From the NCBI RefSeq assembly GCF_905220565.1, contig NC_059396.1, positions 20,446,034 to 20,510,033 of the forward strand: 64,000 bases of DNA, read 5' to 3'. Below, in pieces: positions 57,201 to 64,000 of the stretch. Each line of letters starts with the position of its first letter. Position 1 is the stretch's first letter. The notes under the pieces were generated by a model. The model had not been told where the DNA came from, ran no database searches, and saw only the letters and a list, made by a program, of their open reading frames with translations. This DNA comes from Melitaea cinxia (taxonomy: Eukaryota; Arthropoda; Insecta; Lepidoptera; Nymphalidae). The position numbers were made by a program, and so were the translations under genes.

Positions 57201-57449
57201 TGTCCGGCGTGGGCGGAGGAGCGGGAAGAGCTCCGAAGCGTAGTTGGGCCGGACTTTTCGCTGCCGGCCGTGATTTCTGCCATGACCGGCAGCGAGAGGT
57301 GCTGGGACGCCGTCCTCGCGTACTGTGAGCGGGTGATGACGCAGAAGGAGGCGGCGGAGCGGGTGAGGGAGGACACCACCGACCTCCCCCTCCGCCGCAA
57401 AAGGACCGGGCGTCGGAGGCTGGCGCACGATAACCGCCTCCCTCCCTAG
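54273..57449 (+). CDS. SART-b ORF2: endonuclease and reverse transcriptase (1058 aa), copy 2
   Basis: Same domains and catalytic residues as 46558-49734 (E37, D124/N126, SDH 199-201, YADD 672-675, C-terminal CHHCQDC zinc motif), with scattered single substitutions such as D to N near the DREN/NREN position late in the protein. Intact, with the same UAGUAAUG coupling. It may be active. Confidence 0.94.
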   Translation: MALKVLQANLNHCARAQDLLVQSLVQWSVRAAVVAEPYSVPPRDNWIGDNDGVVAIVTQVAAGAPPFTNIVRGSGCVAALLGEVAIVGAYFSPNKSVAEFEAFLDGTESIMRRFYPAEVLVLGDFNAKSRLWGCPATDARGAILEEWLVATGLTVLNRGTANTCVRRSGGSIVDVSFASPGLARRVRDWRVLDDVETLSDHRYIRFEISARPAVPPSSSRAPAEEGPRWQLKRLDRERLDEAAIVASCQPRVDGPPDRVADWLVARMTDACDAAMPRSRGRPGRAQVYWWSETIAQLRRECVAVRRQYTRCRRRIFRTPPASQDRTRHEEEGERLYALYTAAKASLRRAIGESQAAAREEMLDGLNSDPWGMPYKRVRSKVRPWAPPLTETLDTEVVREVVAALFPTAPAEHEPPSMAPRGEDRDVGEEAPEVGESEFGEAVARLRRKNVAPGPDGIPGRAWAVALNHLAPQVRGLFSACLAQAIIPQRWKTGRLVLLRKEGRPAESPSAYRPIVLLDELAKLFERVVAARLVAHLGRRGPDLSDVQFGFRSGRSTVDAVLCVRAQVQEAVARGDVVVAVSIDIANAFNTLPWGCIREALRYHGVPTYLRRVVGAYLSDRWVVFPGRDGRVVRREVVCGVPQGSVLGPLLWNIGYDWVLRGSLLRGVSVVCYADDTLVLARRPTYREATVLATAGVAQVVARIRRLGLVVALDKAQGIVFHGPRRAPPHDAHLIVGGTRIGLSGTMTYLGLVLDGRWNFRAHFARLVPRLLKVGASLSWLLPNIGGPGVSCRRLYTGVVRAMAMYGAPVWSDALNRENIALLRRAQRVMAIRVVRGYRTISGEAACVLAGVLPWDLDAVSLASSYRRRRSLASGTLSPAPRLAEHLRRERDAAIAEWVVRLERPSAGHRTIDAVRPVLRQWLDRRHGVLTFRATQVLSGHGCFGGYLCQVAGREPSPRCHHCQDCDDESAQHVLEECPAWAEEREELRSVVGPDFSLPAVISAMTGSERCWDAVLAYCERVMTQKEAAERVREDTTDLPLRRKRTGRRRLAHDNRLPP

Positions 57450-57715
57450 ACGCTAGGCAGACCAAAATCTGCCGGGTAGGCGCGCGCGGTGTCCCCCGCG
57501 CGCCACCTCCTCCACGAGGACGGGAAAGGGCCTGACGAGGCACGCCGCCGGGGTTTGCAGAAGAATTCGGTTTCCTGCGACCCCGGCACGGGCGACGAAG
57601 GTGGACACCGTTGGTTTTTAGTGGGTAGTCTGGCATTGCACCTACCGCCGGGAGCCCCACACTCCCGCTGCCGAGCTTTCGGTGGCGGGGTCAGTGCGTA
57701 AATGCATTTTCCAAC

Positions 57716-57764
<49 letters not shown>

Positions 57765-57766
<2 letters not shown>

Positions 57767-58093
57767 TTAGGTTAGGTTAGGTTAGGTTAGGTTAGGTTAG
57801 GTTAGGTTAGGTTAGGTTAGGTTAGGTTAGGTTAGGTTAGGTTAGGTTAGGTTAGGTTAGGTTAGGTTAGGTTAGGTTAGGTTAGGTTAGGTTAGGTTAG
57901 GTTAGGTTAGGTTAGGTTAGGTTAGGTTAGGTTAGGTTAGGTTAGGTTAGGTTAGGTTAGGTTAGGTTAGGTTAGGTTAGGTTAGGTTAGGTTAGGTTAG
58001 GTTAGGTTAGGTTAGGTTAGGTTAGGTTAGGTTAGGTTAGGTTAGGTTAGGTTAGGTTAGGTTAGGTTAGGTTAGGTTAGGTTAGGTTAGGTT
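57765..58093 (+). repeat. Telomeric (TTAGG)n array, about 66 units
   Basis: Perfect GGTTA units between SART-b copy 2 and a truncated SART-a. Confidence 0.98.
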
Positions 58094-59644
58094 CCGCGGT
58101 GCCACGTTGCCGGGAGTGTCGGTCATCTGCTACGCAGACGACACTCTCGTCACCGTTCGCGCCGGCGGGCACCGCGAAGCGGGCCGCCTCGCCACGGCCG
58201 GCGTCGCGCAAGTGGTGGCCAGAATTCGGGCTCTCGGGCTGGAGGTCGCCTTGCAGAAGACGGAGGTCCTGGCCTTTCACGGGCCGAGGGCCGCTCCTCC
58301 GCCCGGGACGTCGATAGTCGTCGGGGGTACTTCGATATCCGTCGGGTCGACGATGAAGTACCTGGGCATCGTTCTCGACGGTCGCTGGAAGTTCGACGAA
58401 CACTTTCGGCGGCTGACCCCGAAGCTTCTGGCCGCCGCCGGAGCGCTCGGGAGTCTACTGCCCAACCTAGAAGGGCCCGCCGACAAATGCAGACGCCTCT
58501 TCGTGGGCGTCGTGCGTTCGATGGCGTTGTATGGCGCTCCGATTTGGGCGGGCGCTCTCTGCGCGCGGAACGTGTCGCTGATTCGCAGGCCGCACCGCGC
58601 TATCGCGCTGCGGGCTGCGAGGGCGTACCGCACGGTGTCCTACACCGCATCGTGTCTCCTCGCCGGCAGCCCCCCGTGGGAACTGGAGGCCGAAGCTCTC
58701 GCGTCGGTCTTCTGGCGCGTGACGGAAGCGCGCCTGAAGGAGGAACCGCCTCGTCCGCAAGAGGTCGTGCGATGGAGGAGAGAAGCTCGCGACGGCCTCT
58801 TCCGGAAGTGGTCGGAGAATCTCGAGGACCCGAACGTAATTACGAGTCGGGGGCTGGTGGCGGCGATTCGGCCCGTTCTGCGCGGCTGGGTCGATAGGCG
58901 ACACGGTGCGATGTCGTTCCACTTGGCGCAGATGCTGACCGGGCACGGCTGCTTCGGTCGCTATCTGTGCCGAGCGTTGGGGCGGGAGCCGACGTCGGAA
59001 TGTCACCATTGCGACGCCGGCGCCGAGGACACGGCGGAGCACACGCGCGCGGTCTGCCCGGCGTGGTGCGAGGAGCGCGCCGCCCTGTCGGCGGCCATCG
59101 GAGCGGATCTCTCGCTGCCGGCCGTGGTTTCGGCCATGGTCGGCAGCGAGGAGAACTGGAGCGCCGTCTCCTCCTTCTGCAGCGCCGTGATGCTGCGGAA
59201 GGAGGCGGCGGAGCGGGAGCGGGAACGGGATCCGAACTCGCTTCCGTCTCGTCGCGGTAGACGCGGTCGGCGGCGCAGGGCCTACCTGGCCAACCTGCAG
59301 CCGCCGCCCCCGTAGTTTGGATCAGCGGGCGATAGGTCGGGGGATCTATCGACCGCATCGCACGATCCCGAGGAGGACGGAGAGAGGCGATCTCTTATGT
59401 GTTCAAGGGATCCTCTCTCGGGTCGCTGTCGCTTTTGCGGCGACGACGACGGGCCCTAGTCTGGGCAGGCGCCGGCGGGATCGCGAAAGAGCTTTGTGTC
59501 CTCGCGATCTCGCCACAAGCGCATAGGCGGAACACACGTGTGGTTTTTGTTCAGTAAGAGTCTGACTCCCCTCCGAGCCCCCCCAACCGGAGGGTGTCCA
59601 TGAAGGATTTTCCACACGTAAAAAAAAAAAAAAAAAAAAAAAAA
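58094..59644 (+). mobile_element. SART-a, 5'-truncated copy (RT domain onward)
   Basis: Begins within ORF2 just before the YADD box (matches 24480 onward) and continues through the 3'UTR to poly(A) 59620-59644. The 5' junction GGTT/CCGCGG has no filler bases. Confidence 0.93.
58095..59315 (+). pseudogene. SART-a ORF2, C-terminal 406 residues
   Basis: Open frame from the junction to TAG at 59313-59315, containing YADD, the thumb and the C-terminal zinc motif. It lacks the endonuclease and most RT motifs, so it is inactive, though it has no internal stop. Confidence 0.92.
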
Positions 59645-60513
59645 GGTTAGGTTAGGTTAGGTTAGGTTAGGTTAGGTTAGGTTAGGTTAGGTTAGGTTAG
59701 GTTAGGTTAGGTTAGGTTAGGTTAGGTTAGGTTAGGTTAGGTTAGGTTAGGTTAGGTTAGGTTAGGTTAGGTTAGGTTAGGTTAGGTTAGGTTAGGTTAG
59801 GTTAGGTTAGGTTAGGTTAGGTTAGGTTAGGTTAGGTTAGGTTAGGTTAGGTTAGGTTAGGTTAGGTTAGGTTAGGTTAGGTTAGGTTAGGTTAGGTTAG
59901 GTTAGGTTAGGTTAGGTTAGGTTAGGTTAGGTTAGGTTAGGTTAGGTTAGGTTAGGTTAGGTTAGGTTAGGTTAGGTTAGGTTAGGTTAGGTTAGGTTAG
60001 GTTAGGTTAGGTTAGGTTAGGTTAGGTTAGGTTAGGTTAGGTTAGGTTAGGTTAGGTTAGGCTAGGTTAGGTTAGGTTAGGTTAGGTTAGGTTAGGTTAG
60101 GTTAGGTTAGGTTAGGTTAGGTTAGGTTAGGTTAGGTTAGGTTAGGTTAGGTTAGGTTAGGTTAGGTTAGGTTAGGTTAGGTTAGGTTAGGTTAGGTTAG
60201 GTTAGGTTAGGTTAGGTTAGGTTAGGTTAGGTTAGGTTAGGTTAGGTTAGGTTAGGTTAGGTTAGGTTAGGTTAGGTTAGGTTAGGTTAGGTTAGGTTAG
60301 GTTAGGTTAGGTTAGGTTACGTTAGGTTAGGTTAGGTTAGGTTAGGTTAGGTTAGGTTAGGTTAGGTTAGGTTAGGTTAGGTTAGGTTAGGTTAGGTTAG
60401 GTTAGGTTAGGTTAGGTTAGGTTAGGTTAGGTTAGGTTAGGTTAGGTTAGGTTAGGTTAGGTTAGGTTAGGTTAGGTTAGGTTAGGTTAGGTTAGGTTAG
60501 GTTAGGTTAGGTT

Positions 60514-60518
<5 letters not shown>
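59645..60518 (+). repeat. Telomeric (TTAGG)n array, about 175 units (longest in window)
   Basis: GGTTA repeats with only two variants: T to C at 60062 and G to C at 60320. It ends GGTT before the T-run of a TRAS-b fragment. Confidence 0.98.
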
Positions 60519-60569
<51 letters not shown>

Positions 60570-61196
60570 CCTAGACCCCCACACATGGGTGTGAGACTGT
60601 CCCTACGCTACTCATTCATTCCAGTTCTCGCTAGTATTCCTCTCGCACTTTCATTCAGCATACTAATTCTTTCTATCATTCATTCCTCATTCACACACTG
60701 GGTGGGTTCCCATCTAATCTAGTCTATTCTTACTATTCTGTATTACTTAAAACTATAAACTCATGGGGAAATGAGTGGGGTTTGCGTACAATAATTTTAT
60801 TTACATTTTAGCATACTTTTCTTAATACTATTCTATTTGTTACAATGGTTTATATTTACAGATTCTCTTATACAATTATTCTTACTTCTAATGACAATTA
60901 AAACTAATTTTACATTGGAAGCTATTCTAATTCTTATATACTATTCCTACTTACATCTTATTTGCTTATGTTATGCTACAATATACAATTATATTCAGAA
61001 AACATAATTTACTGAGTCTTATTTCTAATGTTAACGGCTTTAACTATTTTCTTGCAATACTGTAGGAACAGTTCTCTACTTGCTTTATTTTTAATGATTT
61101 CGCACAAGTTCCCTTTTATCATCTGTACGCCTATTTCACTCTCTAAACGTAGCCTCTCGTAGGCAAATGCAGGACACTCCAGGAGGACGTGGAAGA
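60519..61196 (-). mobile_element. TRAS-b, 5'-truncated copy (3'UTR plus end of ORF2)
   Basis: Poly(A) (T-run to 60569), 3'UTR and the last ~60 codons of ORF2, nearly identical to 6605-7232. Truncated near 61193; two or three extra bases (AGA) precede GGTTA. It shares the 3' subtype of the 6559 copy, not of the 26119 copy. Confidence 0.92.
61009..61193 (-). pseudogene. TRAS-b ORF2 C-terminal fragment
   Basis: About 60 residues ending TAA at 61011-61009, matching the ORF2 end at 7048-7232. No catalytic domain is left. Confidence 0.9.
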
Positions 61197-61420
61197 GGTT
61201 AGGTTAGGTTAGGTTAGGTTAGGTTAGGTTAGGTTAGGTTAGGTTAGGTTAGGTTAGGTTAGGTTAGGTTAGGTTAGGTTAGGTTAGGTTAGGTTAGGTT
61301 AGGTTAGGTTAGGTTAGGTTAGGTTAGGTTAGGTTAGGTTAGGTTAGGTTAGGTTAGGTTAGGTTAGGTTAGGTTAGGTTAGGTTAGGTTAGGTTAGGTT
61401 AGGTTAGGTTAGGTTAGGTT
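61197..61420 (+). repeat. Telomeric (TTAGG)n array, about 45 units
   Basis: Perfect GGTTA units between a TRAS-b fragment and a SART-a fragment. Confidence 0.98.
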
Positions 61421-62459
61421 CAGAAGACGGAGGTCCTGGCCTTTCACGGGCCGAGGGCCGCTCCTCCGCCCGGGACGTCGATAGTCGTCGGCGGTACTTC
61501 GATCGCCGTCGGGTCGACGATGAAGTACCTGGGCATCGTTCTCGACGGTCGCTGGAATTTCGACGAACACTTCCGGCGGCTGACCCCGAAGCTTCTGGCC
61601 GCCGCCGGAGCGCTCGGGAGTCTACTGCCCAACCTAGAAGGGCCCGCCGACAAATGCAGACGCCTCTTCGTGGGCGTCGTGCGTTCGATGGCGTTGTATG
61701 GCGCTCCGATCTGGGCGGACGCTCTCTGCGCGCGGAACGTGTCGCTGATTCGCAGGCCGCACCGCGCTATCGCGCTGCGGGCTGCGAGGGGCATCGTGTC
61801 TCCTCGCCGGCAGCCCCCCGTGGGAACTGGAGGCCGAAGCTCTCGCGTCGGTCTTCTGGCGCGTGACGGAAGCGCGCCTGAGGGAGGAACCGCCTCGTCC
61901 GCAAGAGGTCGTGCGATGGAGGAGAGAAGCTCACGACGGCCTCTTCCGGAAGTGGTCGGAGAATCTCGAGGACCCGAACGTAATTACGAGTCGGGGGCTG
62001 GTGGCGGCGATTCGGCCCGTTCTGCGCGGCTGGGTCGATAGGCGACACGGTGCGATGTCGTTCCACTTGGCGCAGATGCTGACCGGGCACGGCTGCTTCG
62101 GTCGCTATCTGTGCCGAGCGCTGGGGCGGGAGCCGACGTCGGAATGTCACCATTGCGACGCCGGCGCCGAGGACACGGCGGAGCACACGCGCGCGGTCTG
62201 CCCGGCGTGGTGCGAAGAGCGCGCCGCCCTGTCGGCGGCCATCGGAGCGGATCTCTCGCTGCCGGCCGTGGTCTCGGCCATGGTCGGCAGCGAGGAGAAC
62301 TGGAGCGCCGTCTCCTCCTTCTGCAGCGCCGTGATGCTGCGGAAGGAGGCGGCGGAGCGGGAGCGGGAACGGGATCCGAACTCGCTTCCGTCTCGTCGCG
62401 GTAGACGCGGTCGGCGGCGCAGGGCCTACCTGGCCAACCTGCAGCCGCCGCCCCCGTAG
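61421..62459 (+). pseudogene. SART-a ORF2 fragment with frameshifting 23-nt deletion
   Basis: In frame from CAG at 61421 to about 61789, where GCGAGGG joins GCATCGTG and removes 23 nt present in all other copies. The frame shifts there; the original frame resumes as a separate open stretch (61863-62459) with the zinc motif and tail. Inactive. Confidence 0.92.
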
Positions 62460-62786
62460 TTTGGATCAGCGGGCGATAGGTCGGGGGATCTATCGACCGC
62501 ATCGCACGATCCCGAGGAGGACGGAGAGAGGCGATCTTATGTGTTCAAGGGATCCTCTCTCGGGTCGCTGTCGCTTTTGCGGCGACGACGACGGGCCCTA
62601 GTCTGGGCAGGCGCCGGCGGGATCGCGAAAGAGCTTTGTGTCCTCGCGATCTCGCCACCAGCGCAAAGGCGGAACACACGTGGGGTTTTTGTTCAGTAAG
62701 GGTCTGACTCCCCTCCGGGCCCCCCCAACCGGGGGGTGTCCATGAAGGATTTTCCCCACGTAAAAAAAAAAAAAAAAAAAAAAAAA
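61421..62786 (+). mobile_element. SART-a, 5'-truncated copy with internal deletion
   Basis: Begins within ORF2 at the QKTEVLAF segment after YADD and runs to poly(A) 62762-62786. It has a 23-nt deletion near 61789, and its last ~110 nt carry seven substitutions, mostly to G or C, not shared by any other copy. Confidence 0.92.
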
Positions 62787-63395
62787 GGTTAGGTTAGGTT
62801 AGGTTAGGTTAGGTTAGGTTAGGTTAGGTTAGGTTAGGTTAGGTTAGGTTAGGTTAGGTTAGGTTAGGTTAGGTTAGGTTAGGTTAGGTTAGGTTAGGTT
62901 AGGTTAGGTTAGGTTAGGTTAGGTTAGGTTAGGTTAGGTTAGGTTAGGTTAGGTTAGGTTAGGTTAGGTTAGGTTAGGTTAGGTTAGGTTAGGTTAGGTT
63001 AGGTTAGGTTAGGTTAGGTTAGGTTAGGTTAGGTTAGGTTAGGTTAGGTTAGGTTAGGTTAGGTTAGGTTAGGTTAGGTTAGGTTAGGTTAGGTTAGGTG
63101 AGGTTAGGTTAGGTTAGGTTAGGTTAGGTTAGGTTAGGTTAGGTTAGGTTAGGTTAGGTTAGGTTAGGTTAGGTTAGGTTAGGTTAGGTTAGGTTAGGTT
63201 AGGTTAGGTTAGGTTAGGTTAGGTTAGGTTAGGTTAGGTTAGGTTAGGTTAGGTTAGGTTAGGTTAGGTTAGGTTAGGTTAGGTTAGGTTAGGTTAGGTT
63301 AGGTTAGGTTAGGTTAGGTTAGGTTAGGTTAGGTTAGGTTAGGTTAGGTTAGGTTAGGTTAGGTTAGGTTAGGTTAGGTTAGGTTAGGTTAGGTT
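62787..63395 (+). repeat. Telomeric (TTAGG)n array, about 122 units
   Basis: GGTTA repeats with one variant (T to G at 63100), ending GGTT before a SART-n 5' end. Confidence 0.98.
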
Positions 63396-64000
63396 CCCAG
63401 GCCCCAGACCTAGGTCTGGGAGGAGTTCCTGGTCTTCTACCTGGGCGCGTCCCCCGGGTGGCGGATAGGGGAGTGCCGCCTGCGTTACTAGCGAGACGCG
63501 GGCGGTAGGGGTCCTCGGACCCCCGCGGACCAAAACCAGGGAGGAGGGCGCGAAAGCGCATTGAAGTGCCGGGGCCTTTGGGTCGCGCTTCGGGAGGCGC
63601 GAAAGCGCATAGGGGTGTCGAGGCCGTGTGGCGCGCTCCTAGGGAAGGGAAGGTCCTCTGGGCTGGTCCTGGATCACCGGAAGCGTTGTCTTTCGCTCCA
63701 GGGGCGGGTCTCGGTCCTGGATTAACTCCGGGGCCGGGGTCGGGTCTCGGTTCCGGATCACCGGGGGCGGGTTTGCGGACTTATGGGGGTCTGCGACTCG
63801 TCTTTCGGCCCGGGACGGGACGGGTCTCGGACTCGGATCACCGGGGGCGGGTCTTGCGGACTGACGGTCTTGCCGACTCGTTCCTCGCTCCGAGAATGGG
63901 GCTCAGTAAGCCCGTCTTTCGGTTCAGAGGTCGTGCGCGGTGCGGGATGGCACGTAGGTTGCCGTCGGTGAGGGTTTGGCGCTGCGACGCGGCGCGGGGA
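63396..64000 (+). mobile_element. SART-n type element, 5' part (continues beyond window)
   Basis: First ~150 nt closely match the start of copy 3 (50211), including the 18-bp palindrome (63403-63420) and GGCGCGTCCCCC..GGCGGATAGGGG. After that come degenerate repeats of the type TCCGGATCACCGGGGGCGGG (around 63675-63860) not seen in the other copies. No coding sequence is seen. It could be a SART-n variant or the leader of a further autonomous SART family. Confidence 0.75.

Larger units (their letters stand above)
51725..57764 (+). mobile_element. SART-b telomeric retrotransposon, full length, copy 2
   Basis: Same layout and ends as 44010-50089: 5'UTR 51725-52287 (almost identical), ORF1 52288-54270, ORF2 54273-57449, 3'UTR 57450-57717 and poly(A) 57718-57764. 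Both ORFs are intact. The only strongly diverged segment against copy 1 is the first half of ORF1. Confidence 0.95.

Overview
The window is a stretch of insect, almost certainly lepidopteran, telomere or subtelomere. Seventeen uninterrupted (TTAGG)n arrays, about 4.0 kb in total and all G-rich on the + strand, are separated by telomere-specific non-LTR retrotransposons of the R1 clade. There is no ordinary host protein gene. Two element groups sit in opposite orientation, as known for Bombyx SART and TRAS: SART-type on the + strand (poly(A) joined to GGTTA) and TRAS-type on the - strand (poly(T) following GGTT on the + strand). Because the G-rich strand runs 5'->3' toward the chromosome end, the terminus should lie to the right of base 64000.

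I use working family names. SART-a: 1-4756 (cut by the window edge), 19562-26024 (full length), and 5'-truncated copies at 43125, 58094 and 61421. SART-b: two full-length copies, 44010-50089 and 51725-57764. SART-n: short non-coding elements with SART-like ends at 33938, 41677, 50211 and 63396 (the last runs off the window). TRAS-a: 11269-19297 (full) and 4826-5955 (truncated). TRAS-b: 26119-33833 (full), 6559-11034 and 60519-61196 (truncated). TRAS-c: 35545-41582, a 5'-complete element that has ORF1 but no recognisable ORF2 of its own and carries a Jockey-like fragment. Autonomous elements encode ORF1 (nucleocapsid-like, three CCHC-type zinc knuckles) and ORF2 (AP-type endonuclease plus reverse transcriptase). 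The TRAS ORF2s also carry RNase H; the SART ORF2s do not.

ORF2 is expressed in different ways: SART-a has the overlapping UAAUG stop-start, SART-b has UAG followed by UAAUG, TRAS-a overlaps by 26 nt with an AUG, and TRAS-b has no AUG at all for about 112 codons of ORF2.

The most striking item is at 50104-51538: a full-length, apparently perfect U6 spliceosomal RNA sequence fused exactly to the 5' end of a SART-n element inside (TTAGG)n. This looks like a template-jump chimera made during target-primed reverse transcription. Other items are the SART-n family itself (5' ends like SART-a, 3' ends like SART-b), covariation-supported hairpins at its ends, a poly(A)-only insertion in the repeat array, and strict phase-locking of all SART junctions to GGTT^A.
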